Source: a bacterium D16-51 (lineage in GTDB: Bacteria; Bacillota; Clostridia; Lachnospirales; Lachnospiraceae). Taken from it: a stretch of 64,000 bases of DNA. The position numbers were made by a program, and so were the translations under genes. Location: contig RAYE01000001.1 of the NCBI GenBank assembly GCA_003612285.1, positions 124,001 to 188,000 on the forward strand, read 5' to 3'. Positions 36,315 to 43,083 of the stretch are shown here, piece by piece. The notes beneath the pieces were generated by a model, which was not told the origin of the DNA, did not search any database, and saw only the letters and a program-made list of their open reading frames with translations. Each line of letters starts with the position of its first letter. The stretch's first letter is position 1.

Positions 36315-36414
36315 GTCAAATACCCCGCCCCTCTGGGGCGAAGCTTGCCAAGGAACCGAAGGTTCCTTTAGGGAAACTAGGTCATGCCCCGTTGCTCTGC
36401 AGCGGGGTATTTGA
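36315..36414. repeat. GC-rich ~100-bp inverted repeat, GTCAAATACCCCGC ends
   Basis: GTCAAATACCCCGC at 36315-36328 and GCGGGGTATTTGAC at 36401-36414 are exact inverted copies. The interior holds further hairpins (GGAACC-GGTTCC, GCAAGCTTGC upstream at ~36275). The same GCGGGGTATTTGAC end recurs at 49424-49437. The high GC stands out in this AT-rich region. Confidence 0.75.
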
Positions 36415-36440
36415 CTGTATGGTAAAGGAGCAATAATATA

Positions 36441-36788
36441 ATGAAGAAAAAAATCATAAAGAATACTTTAATTTTGACAATGGTGTTCGCTTTGTCAGGC
36501 GCTCAGTTGAATATGCCATTAAAACAAGTCTTTATTCCATCGGTAGCTGTAGATGCTAAGACGCCAGTAAGAAAGCTGACATGGAAGCAGGCCATGAGGA
36601 AACTTGTAAAGTGGTTAAAGAAAAAGAAGCTGTATAATAAAAAATATGTTCTTTCATATGATGGGCATATGGAAGGAAAAAAATATTTGTTTCATTACTA
36701 TGAAGATATGGGAACACATACCGCCACAGTAAATTGGTATTATGTACATAGTAAAACTGGAAAAATTACCCCGATGTTTAAATTTTAA
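36441..36788 (+). CDS. Small secreted hypothetical protein
   Basis: The 115-residue protein has a signal peptide (MKKKIIKNTLILTMVFALSG, cleavage likely after VDA near residue 39) and a ~75-residue basic mature domain ending YYVHSKTGKITPMFKF. The last strand pattern 'ATVNWYYVHSKTGKI' is common in small secreted Firmicute proteins. No function is assigned. AAAGGAG precedes the ATG by about 12 bases, weaker than usual. Confidence 0.65.
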   Translation: MKKKIIKNTLILTMVFALSGAQLNMPLKQVFIPSVAVDAKTPVRKLTWKQAMRKLVKWLKKKKLYNKKYVLSYDGHMEGKKYLFHYYEDMGTHTATVNWYYVHSKTGKITPMFKF

Positions 36789-36803
36789 ATCTTTGGCTGA
36801 CTG

Positions 36804-37134
36804 ATTATAAAAGAGTTGTTCGACTATTCCGATGATGAAATGGTTGAAAACCTTATGCTGATCTATACCTGCAGTATGTCTTCCGTACAGCAGGCTTCCA
36901 GGAACAGCCCCTTTCTGACAAATCCGTAAGCTGTTTCCGAAAACACTGTTATGAATATGAAAATACCCATGATGTAGATTTATACCGTGGCTGTGTGAAA
37001 GAACTGTCATACATATTTCTAAATCCCATCTAGGGCTGCTAGAAAAAAATAAAGGTCTCCTGTCTTACACAGCCCCGAATGCTACATACCGTGTGAAAGT
37101 CGGAAAAACCTGCCGCGGCTATGTAGCAAAATAG
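36804..37134 (+). pseudogene. IS1182-type transposase remnant
   Basis: Fragments in different frames match an IS1182-family transposase. First 'KELFDYSDDEMVENLML', then after a one-base shift 'FQEQPLSDKSVSCFRKHCYE' and 'HDVDLYRGCVKELS', then a large internal deletion and 'NATYRVKVGKTCRGYVA' from the DDE domain. Most of the catalytic region is gone, so it is inactive. Confidence 0.75.
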
Positions 37135-37151
37135 TACATAAGTCATCACGG

Positions 37152-37198
37152 AAAATGGTATTCCCCCGGCTATAAAATAGCCGGGGGAATACCATTTT
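37152..37198. terminator. Strong bidirectional hairpin terminator
   Basis: AAAATGGTATTCCCCCGGCT and its perfect complement form a 22-bp stem around AAA, with T and A runs at the ends. It ends two bases before the stop of the minus-strand hicB, so it probably terminates that operon. Confidence 0.88.
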
Positions 37199-37199
37199 C

Positions 37200-37604
37200 T
37201 CATATAAGATGAAGCTGGGATTTTAAAGCATCTTGCAATACCTGGGAAAAATTTATATTCTTTTCTAATGCTGCAGCATTGAGCCATGCAGGCAATGTTA
37301 CGGTACGGTTGACGGAACGGTTGATATTTGCCTGCCGGATAGAAGGCATGTAGACATCAATTAATACGGCACGTTCATTTGGCTGTGTTTCTACTTCTTG
37401 TAAGGGGGTAGGACCAGGGATTTCTTCACCATCTTCTTCCAGTCCGTAAAGGACACAACCAAGCAGTTCCCTTGCGGATAATAGCGCATCATCATCATTT
37501 AAGCCACTGGTAGCACAATTTAAGTCTGGGAAATCGACAGCGATCTCCTGCCCTGGTTCATAAGTAAAAACTGCCGGAAAGAAATAACGCTCTGTTTTTT
37601 TCAT
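37200..37604 (-). CDS. hicB: HicB-family antitoxin
   Basis: The 134-residue protein has the HicB partial RNase-H-like fold at its N-terminus ('FPAVFTYEPGQEIAVDFPDL' and 'ALLSARELLGCVLYGLEEDG'). The C-terminal DNA-binding part has 'VNRTVTLPAWLNAAALEKNI' and 'NFSQVLQDALKSQL', a ribbon-helix-helix pattern. HicB neutralises HicA and represses the operon. It follows hicA by 40 bases on the same strand. Confidence 0.9.
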   Translation of the reverse strand: MKKTERYFFPAVFTYEPGQEIAVDFPDLNCATSGLNDDDALLSARELLGCVLYGLEEDGEEIPGPTPLQEVETQPNERAVLIDVYMPSIRQANINRSVNRTVTLPAWLNAAALEKNINFSQVLQDALKSQLHLI

Positions 37605-37644
37605 GGATATAACCTCCTTAAATATGATTCAGGGAAAGTCAGGG

Positions 37645-37842
37645 CTATTTGAATTTTAGACCTGATTGCGCTTCAATGTGTTTAAGCGTTTTGGCAGGAA
37701 TGTCTTTGTCAGGATGCTTGATTGTAGTACGTCCCTTTTTGGTTGGGTGTTTGTATTGGTGGTGGCTTCCTGCCACATTTACTTCAAACCAACCATCCGC
37801 TTTTAACATTTTGATTATTTCCCTTGATGAATAACTTTTCAT
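37645..37842 (-). CDS. hicA: HicA-family toxin (mRNA interferase)
   Basis: The 65-residue protein shows the HicA double-stranded-RNA-binding-like fold: 'SSREIIKMLKADGWFEV', 'GSHHQYKHPTKKGRTTIKHP' with the catalytic His, and 'DIPAKTLKHIEAQSGL'. HicA cleaves mRNA when free of HicB. Toxin first, antitoxin second is the common order. Both genes are intact. Confidence 0.92.
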   Translation of the reverse strand: MKSYSSREIIKMLKADGWFEVNVAGSHHQYKHPTKKGRTTIKHPDKDIPAKTLKHIEAQSGLKFK

Positions 37843-37866
37843 TTATGTTCTCTCCTGACGGTATAA

Positions 37867-37895
37867 ATAATAACACATATAAAAATATTTGTCGA
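37867..37895 (-). promoter_or_regulatory. Promoter of hicAB
   Basis: On the minus strand TCGACA (37895-37890) and TATTAT (37872-37867) are 17 bases apart, just upstream of the hicA start. Confidence 0.6.
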
Positions 37896-37932
37896 ATATA
37901 AAATGTATGCATTCAGTGTAGTATGCGATGCT

Positions 37933-37959
37933 GTTACTGAGTACGGAGTGAACAGTAAC
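37933..37959. repeat. 27-bp palindrome, second copy of the 32980 repeat
   Basis: GTTACTG...CAGTAAC around AGTACGGAGTGAA, one base different from 32980-33006. It sits in the divergent space between hicAB and the ATPase gene. Confidence 0.7.
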
Positions 37960-37994
37960 ACTTTCATATAGAAATAGATAAAAGCATTTGTTTG

Positions 37995-38023
37995 TTGTAT
38001 TTTTCTGGCATTCTGTGTATAAT
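37995..38023 (+). promoter_or_regulatory. Promoter of the ATPase/nuclease pair
   Basis: TTGTAT (37995-38000) and TATAAT (38018-38023) are 17 bases apart, 36 bases before the ATPase start. Confidence 0.7.
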
Positions 38024-38059
38024 ATGGTTGCTGCTATTTTGCAGGCAAGGGGAGGAAAC

Positions 38060-39007
38060 ATGAAATTACAGAAAGTACATTTAAAGAATATTACTGTATT
38101 TACCAAGTTGGAATTAGGGTTATCTGAGGGTATTAATATAATAATAGGTGAAAATGGAAGCGGTAAGACGAATTTGTTAAAAATTTTATATCATACCTGC
38201 CATGACAAGGGATGGAATATGATGGATAAAGAATATGTCCGCAAATATGATTTTGGTAACCCATATCAGCCTAATATTGTGATTGAATATTTGAAAAATG
38301 ATGGCACGGAGGAAGCCTGCTGGCTTCAGCAGGATGGCAGGAAACCATGTGTCAGGGATGGCAGTGAGGTGCTTTATATTCCCGCCATGGAGATGCTTTC
38401 CCATGCGAAGGGTTTGGTTTCATTATATCAAAAGTATGATTTGCCATTTGAGAGGGTTCAGATTGATATTATACAGAACGCAGAGCTGCCGGAAACAAGA
38501 ACTCCTTCTGAGATAGAAAATAAGCTTCTTAATATAATTGGTGAAGTTATAAATGGCGAAGTTGTTTATGAGGATGGTGCATTTTTTGTAAAAAAAACAG
38601 ATGGGATAAAGGTAGGGTTTGAGATGGAAGCGGAAGGGTTCAGGAAGTTTGCCTTACTATGGAAGCTAATTAGGAATGGACTGTTAAAGGCAGGAAGCCT
38701 GCTGATTTGGGATGAGCCGGAGGCGAATATGAATCCAGAATTATTGCCAGTCCTAGCGGATATTTTGTTGGAACTGCAAAGGAATGGCATCCAGATTATT
38801 ATGGCTACCCATAGTTACAATTTGTCAAAATATTTTGAGCTGAAAAAAGAGGAATCAGATCAAATTCTTTTTCATTCTTTTAAACGGAAAGGGAATGAAG
38901 CCAGCGTATCTAGTGGGTATGTGTTTGGCAAGCTGATTTCAAATAAACTGATAGAAGCAGATGAAAAGTTATTGGATTTAGCGTATGATAAAGGAGTTGC
39001 AGATTAG
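38060..39007 (+). CDS. AAA ATPase of the SMC/OLD-like type, candidate defence component
   Basis: Starting at 38060 after GGGGAGGAA, the 315-residue protein opens 'MKLQKVHLKNITVFTKLEL' like RecF/OLD ATPases. It has Walker A GENGSGKT (residues 30-37), a short central insertion, an ABC-signature-like 'EAEGFRKFALLWKLI', Walker B 'LLIWDEPEANM', and 'IIMATHSYNL'. There is no TOPRIM or long coiled coil. It belongs to the AAA_15/AAA_21 group found in Septu, PARIS and similar defence systems. The next gene begins directly at its stop and encodes a nuclease-like partner. Confidence 0.85.
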   Translation: MKLQKVHLKNITVFTKLELGLSEGINIIIGENGSGKTNLLKILYHTCHDKGWNMMDKEYVRKYDFGNPYQPNIVIEYLKNDGTEEACWLQQDGRKPCVRDGSEVLYIPAMEMLSHAKGLVSLYQKYDLPFERVQIDIIQNAELPETRTPSEIENKLLNIIGEVINGEVVYEDGAFFVKKTDGIKVGFEMEAEGFRKFALLWKLIRNGLLKAGSLLIWDEPEANMNPELLPVLADILLELQRNGIQIIMATHSYNLSKYFELKKEESDQILFHSFKRKGNEASVSSGYVFGKLISNKLIEADEKLLDLAYDKGVAD

Positions 39008-39526
39008 ATGGATAAAATATATCAGGATGAAAATAATAATTTTCAGTTTGATTTCAGAAATGCAGAAGAAGTGATTGTTTTAGATAAGCTGACACATTGT
39101 ATTCCTGAATTGCAGCATAATGTGGATTTTATTTTGGTAGATAGAGAAATTGTTTTTTTGGAGTTTAAGGATTCCAAGGTTGCATCGCCTGATGGGGAAG
39201 AGAAATTTCAACGTAAATTGACCCAGGGCAGTGACAGGTTTAGTAAAAATATGGCAAAAAAATTTATCAGCAGTTTGTTTTGGCTGTGGGCATGTAAAAA
39301 GAATGACGATGACCGAAAGATTGTGTATTGTTTATTGATAGAAAGTAATTTTTTTGATACAGGGTTGCGGAAGCGGTTTAGGAATAAAATTAGCAGGCAG
39401 TTACCTCATGGTTATAAAGAGGATGGCAGGGTGAAAAGGGAGATATTATCAGAATTTAAAGTAGTTAGTTTGGAAGAGTGGAAAAGGGAATTTCCTCAAT
39501 ACATAATTAGCAGAAAAGGGCTGTAA
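39008..39526 (+). CDS. PD-(D/E)XK-like protein paired with the AAA ATPase
   Basis: The ATG follows the ATPase stop codon with no gap. The 172-residue protein has 'LQHNVDFILVDREIVFLEFK': Asp40, then Glu52-x-Lys54 on a second strand, the core of the PD-(D/E)XK nuclease fold. Helices with a basic face follow ('FISSLFWLWACKKNDDDRK', 'LRKRFRNKISRQLP'). I recognise no named family. Tight coupling to an OLD-like ATPase beside HicAB and IS debris suggests an effector nuclease controlled by the ATPase, possibly anti-phage. This is inference. Confidence 0.7.
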   Translation: MDKIYQDENNNFQFDFRNAEEVIVLDKLTHCIPELQHNVDFILVDREIVFLEFKDSKVASPDGEEKFQRKLTQGSDRFSKNMAKKFISSLFWLWACKKNDDDRKIVYCLLIESNFFDTGLRKRFRNKISRQLPHGYKEDGRVKREILSEFKVVSLEEWKREFPQYIISRKGL

Positions 39527-39545
39527 AGAAAGTAAGGGGTATTTA

Positions 39546-39629
39546 GCGTGAAAAATGCATTTTTCACACGCAAATTTGTGTCTGCGCACACTTGCCACAA
39601 ATTTGTTATGCACAAAGAACGTGTGCAGA
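39546..39629. repeat. Cluster of nested palindromes
   Basis: GTGAAAAATGCATTTTTCAC, then CAAATTTGTG/CACAAATTTG, then TCTGCGCAC/GTGTGCAGA are consecutive or nested inverted repeats between the nuclease-like gene and the next start. The last, with GCAGAAATGAGG, is echoed before fliW at about 48679-48691. Confidence 0.65.
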
Positions 39630-39642
39630 AATGAGGATTATT

Positions 39643-40548
39643 ATGGATATGAAAAGGAGCAAAAGAAAGTGGATGCCTGTTTTTATGGCAGGGGTATTGG
39701 CAGCAGGGTGCATGGTGGGGCATCAAACAGCAGAAGCCAAGAAAAAGGTTGATTTGGGTGGGACATACCATGCGGCACTTGGAATCTCAACGGCAACAGA
39801 TATTTGGATGAACAGGTATGCGTATTATGCCAAAAAGCCCAATAAATATTATAAAACAGACCAGTGGAAAATGTTAATGTCTGAGGATCGTGTAACGGGT
39901 GAGCCGACAGAGCATAAAGGCACATTTACCGATGCTGTAATCAAAGGGAATGGGAGATACACTGTGAAGCTGGAAAAAGCTGATTTTGAGGGCGAAACAA
40001 CAATCAGTATGCTGCACGTTGCGACAGATATCCCAGTAAATAATAAAATTACATTTTCCAATGTGACAGCAAAAATCAATAAAAAAACAATTGTAACGTT
40101 TGAAGAGCCATATATGGAAAAGAAAAAAAAGTATCTGTCAGGGGGCATGGATATCATATTGATGGATCACGGGCGTGAGGATCTGGTACGGCAGTTATCT
40201 GGCCGGGGAGTTACAGAAAGCGGTGCAAATGGTTACGATTTGCTGAAAGGGACAGGCAGGGATTCTGTAGAAGTCACTTTTACGGTTAGTGGATTCCATT
40301 ACGATAAGGGGCAAAAGAGTAAAAGTCCGATAAAAAAGCCGGAAAAGGTGGAAACAACACCAGAAGCAATAGAAACACAGCTGCCAGAAGCATCATTTTC
40401 ACCAGAACCTGTTTCTAGTGAAAAAAGTTTAGAGATGCAGGGAACGACGCCGACTGCAAGTGCACCTATTCTAGCAGTTGTTATATCAGCAGTGTTTTTT
40501 TGCGGCGTAGTTATCGTAATTGTTAATGGAAGGCGCAAGAGGAAATAA
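39643..40548 (+). CDS. Secreted or surface protein with C-terminal membrane anchor
   Basis: The start at 39643 (MDMKRSKRKWMPVFMAGVLA) gives a 301-residue protein with a signal peptide ending near AEA. A ~200-residue beta-rich domain follows ('LGISTATDIWMNRYAYYAKK', 'HKGTFTDAVIKGNGRYTVKL'), then a Pro/Glu/Thr linker, a transmembrane helix (about 270-294, 'APILAVVISAVFFCGVVIVIV') and a basic tail GRRKRK. There is no LPXTG before the helix, so it is membrane- rather than sortase-anchored. The domain may be carbohydrate-binding, which is uncertain. Confidence 0.7.
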   Translation: MDMKRSKRKWMPVFMAGVLAAGCMVGHQTAEAKKKVDLGGTYHAALGISTATDIWMNRYAYYAKKPNKYYKTDQWKMLMSEDRVTGEPTEHKGTFTDAVIKGNGRYTVKLEKADFEGETTISMLHVATDIPVNNKITFSNVTAKINKKTIVTFEEPYMEKKKKYLSGGMDIILMDHGREDLVRQLSGRGVTESGANGYDLLKGTGRDSVEVTFTVSGFHYDKGQKSKSPIKKPEKVETTPEAIETQLPEASFSPEPVSSEKSLEMQGTTPTASAPILAVVISAVFFCGVVIVIVNGRRKRK

Positions 40549-40662
40549 GGGATTGTTTAGAAATTCCCAGGTTAGGCACTGTAATTTAATTAATGCCATA
40601 GATTAGAGCGTCTTAGTTTTGGATATTAAAAGAACATGTTAGGTACAGAAAGGATGAGACAT

Positions 40663-41931
40663 ATGAAAAAGACACCATTTGTTACAAAAGAACAGATTGA
40701 AGAGATAAACAAGGTTTATCCAACACCATTCCATATTTATGATGAAAAAGGAATCCGTGAGAATGCACGCAGGTTAAAGCAGGCGTTTTCATGGAATAAA
40801 GGGTTCCGTGAATATTTTGCTGTGAAAGCGACGCCCAATCCGTTTATATTGAAAATTTTGCAGGAAGAAGGCTGCGGGGTAGACTGTTCTTCCCTTACGG
40901 AATTGATGATGTCAGAAGCGTGTGGTTTTTCTGGCTCTGATATTATGTTTTCCTCTAACGTTACCCCGGAAGAAGAATATAAAAAAGCCAAAGAATTAAA
41001 TGCGTTTATCAACTTAGATGATATTACCCATATTGATTTTCTGGAGAAGGCGGCAGGCATTCCAGAAACAATTTGCTGCCGTTTTAACCCGGGCGGCCTG
41101 TTTAAAATGGGAACAGATATCATGGACAACCCAGGGGATGCAAAATATGGCATGACAAAGGAACAGCTAATTGAGGCGGTAAACCGCCTGAAAGGGATGG
41201 GGGCGAAACGTTTTGGGATTCATTCCTTCTTGGCAAGCAATACAGTTACGAATGAATACTATCCAACGCTTGCCGGAATTCTCTTTGAACTTGCTGTTGA
41301 AGTAAAGGAAAAGACAGGGGCAGAACTAGCCTTTGTTAATCTTTCCGGAGGGGTCGGCGTTCCATATACACCGGATAAAGAACCAAATGATATTGCGGTA
41401 ATTGGGGAAGGCGTACGGCGCCAGTTTGAAAAAATAATGGTGCCTGCAGGGCTTGGGGATGTGGCCATCTTTACCGAGCTTGGGCGTTTTATGCTTGCGC
41501 CATATGGAGGACTGGTGACTAAGGCAATCCATGAAAAGCATATTTATAAGGAATATATTGGCGTAGATGCATGTGCAGTAAACTTGATGCGTCCGGCAAT
41601 GTATGGCGCATACCACCATATTACCGTCCTTGGGAAAGAAAATGCGCCGTGCGACCACAAATATGATGTAACGGGTTCTCTTTGTGAAAATAATGACAAG
41701 TTTGCAGTTGACCGCATGCTTCCGGAAATTGAAAGAGGAGATTTCCTTTTTATCCACGATGCGGGCGCGCATGGTTTTGCTATGGGATATAACTATAATG
41801 GGAAACTCAAATCAGCAGAACTTTTGTTAAAAGAAGACGGGAGCGTGCAGATGATACGCCGCGCAGAAACGCCGGAAGATTATTTTGCAACATTTGATTT
41901 TTCGGATATATTGAAAAAAAGAAATAAATGA
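40663..41931 (+). CDS. lysA: Diaminopimelate decarboxylase family, PLP enzyme
   Basis: The start at 40663 (MKKTPFVTKEQIEE) follows GAAAGGATGAG. The 422-residue protein is a fold-III PLP decarboxylase with PLP Lys in 'YFAVKATPNPFIL', 'GCGVDCSSLTELM', 'RFGIHSFLASN', glycine-rich 'VNLSGGVGVPY', and the partner-subunit motif 'GSLCENNDKFAVDR'. LysA makes lysine from meso-diaminopimelate. Some relatives decarboxylate carboxynorspermidine or arginine, but the CENNDxFA and GSL context fits LysA-like enzymes. Terminated genes surround it, so it may stand alone. Confidence 0.82.
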   Translation: MKKTPFVTKEQIEEINKVYPTPFHIYDEKGIRENARRLKQAFSWNKGFREYFAVKATPNPFILKILQEEGCGVDCSSLTELMMSEACGFSGSDIMFSSNVTPEEEYKKAKELNAFINLDDITHIDFLEKAAGIPETICCRFNPGGLFKMGTDIMDNPGDAKYGMTKEQLIEAVNRLKGMGAKRFGIHSFLASNTVTNEYYPTLAGILFELAVEVKEKTGAELAFVNLSGGVGVPYTPDKEPNDIAVIGEGVRRQFEKIMVPAGLGDVAIFTELGRFMLAPYGGLVTKAIHEKHIYKEYIGVDACAVNLMRPAMYGAYHHITVLGKENAPCDHKYDVTGSLCENNDKFAVDRMLPEIERGDFLFIHDAGAHGFAMGYNYNGKLKSAELLLKEDGSVQMIRRAETPEDYFATFDFSDILKKRNK

Positions 41932-41934
41932 TGC

Positions 41935-41962
41935 TAAAGTATTCCTGGATTTTTCCGATAAA
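41935..41962 (+). promoter_or_regulatory. SigD (sigma-28) type promoter for flgM
   Basis: TAAA (41935-41938), 16 bases, CCGATAAA (41955-41962), matching TAAA-N15-GCCGATAT of flagellar sigma factors. It starts right after lysA and leads into flgM-flgN-flgK. Confidence 0.75.
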
Positions 41963-42048
41963 TATATTGACAGTATAAAGAACAAAGAAAAAGCAGATTG
42001 TAGCTGGGGGATATATTACAGTTACGCAGATTGTAGGTGGTGATAAGA

Positions 42049-42327
42049 ATGAGAGTAGATGCTATAAATCACGTAAGCCAGTTGTATAAGCCTGCAAGTA
42101 CACAGAAGGCGGGTAAGACGGAAGAACTAAAGAAAAGGGATGCTTATGAGATATCCCAGCCTGCGAAAGATTATCAGGTTGCAAAGAAGGCTGTGGCAGA
42201 GGCAGATGATGTACGGGAGGATAAGATTGCCAGCTTAAAGGAAGCACTGGCATCCGGCACATATAATGTTTCATCACAGGAAATTGCTGAAAAAATTGTC
42301 AGTAAATATTTTGATATCTCAATATAA
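42049..42327 (+). CDS. flgM: Anti-sigma-28 factor FlgM
   Basis: FlgM holds the flagellar sigma factor until the hook is finished. The 92-residue product starts MRVDAINHVSQLYKP and has the disordered Lys/Ala-rich first half and the sigma-binding helices 'EDKIASLKEALASGTYNVSS' and 'EIAEKIVSKYFD' typical of the family. The sigma-28-type promoter upstream implies autoregulation. A hairpin with GCAGC arms (42336-42372) follows before flgN. Confidence 0.92.
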   Translation: MRVDAINHVSQLYKPASTQKAGKTEELKKRDAYEISQPAKDYQVAKKAVAEADDVREDKIASLKEALASGTYNVSSQEIAEKIVSKYFDISI

Positions 42328-42410
42328 AAGGACAGCGCAGCATTGTATCTGAAAACAGGTATAACGCTGCATGCCACATTCTGATTAGGCAGGAAAAGTG
42401 AGGATAGAGA

Positions 42411-42926
42411 TTGGCAAGTTTAATGGAAGAGCTTTTTACCGCTTTAGAAGGTGAAAAGGAGATTTATGAGCAGCTCATTCCGATTTCTGAGAAAAAAACC
42501 GGAGTTTTGATCCGGGGTGAATTAAAAGAATTGGAAGAAGTCACTCAGGAGGAACAGCGGCTGATTGAAAAGGCAAGCGCCCTTGGAAGGAAAAGGGAGG
42601 ATGTGATTGCCAATATAGGCGTGGTGTTGAACAAGGATGCGGCTACGCTTGATTTAAGTACTCTGGCAGAGTTGATGGGAAAGCAGCCAGAGGAAAAGGA
42701 AAGGCTGGTACAGCTTCATGATTCTTTGAAGGGGATTATGAAACGGCTGGTAGAAATAAATGAAAAAAACAAAAACTTAATAGAGAATTCCCTTGAAATG
42801 ATAGAGTTCAATATGAATTTTATTCAAAGTACACGGATGTCACCAGGGGTAAATAATTACGATAGGAATGCAACATCAAAATATAGCGCAGGATATAGTC
42901 CCGGCGCATTTGATGCGAAACAGTAA
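42411..42926 (+). CDS. flgN: FlgN family flagellar export chaperone
   Basis: FlgN escorts the hook-filament junction proteins FlgK and FlgL to the export gate. The 171-residue protein is almost all helix ('LMEELFTALEGEKEIYEQL', 'EEVTQEEQRLIEKA', 'VEINEKNKNLIENSLEMIEF'), with the usual disordered tail ending YSPGAFDAKQ. The start is TTG at 42411 after GTGAGGAT, or ATG at 42423. It lies between flgM and flgK, as usual. Confidence 0.85.
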   Translation: MASLMEELFTALEGEKEIYEQLIPISEKKTGVLIRGELKELEEVTQEEQRLIEKASALGRKREDVIANIGVVLNKDAATLDLSTLAELMGKQPEEKERLVQLHDSLKGIMKRLVEINEKNKNLIENSLEMIEFNMNFIQSTRMSPGVNNYDRNATSKYSAGYSPGAFDAKQ

Positions 42927-43083
42927 TTATTCCGGGCTGGAAAACGGCCCGGGTTGGATTACCCCAATGGGATATCCGTGTTTTTTGTTGGCTTTATGTT
43001 AAAAAATATAGTGTAAGGAGCTGTTAAGAATTGCAGGCAGTTTTTGGCAGCTTCGCAGAAAGAGTACACAGAATGGAGAGATT

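Noticed and set aside
40663-41931. Carboxynorspermidine decarboxylase (nspC)
   Set aside because: The related fold is possible, but the motifs and length fit diaminopimelate decarboxylase better, and no spermidine genes are adjacent.
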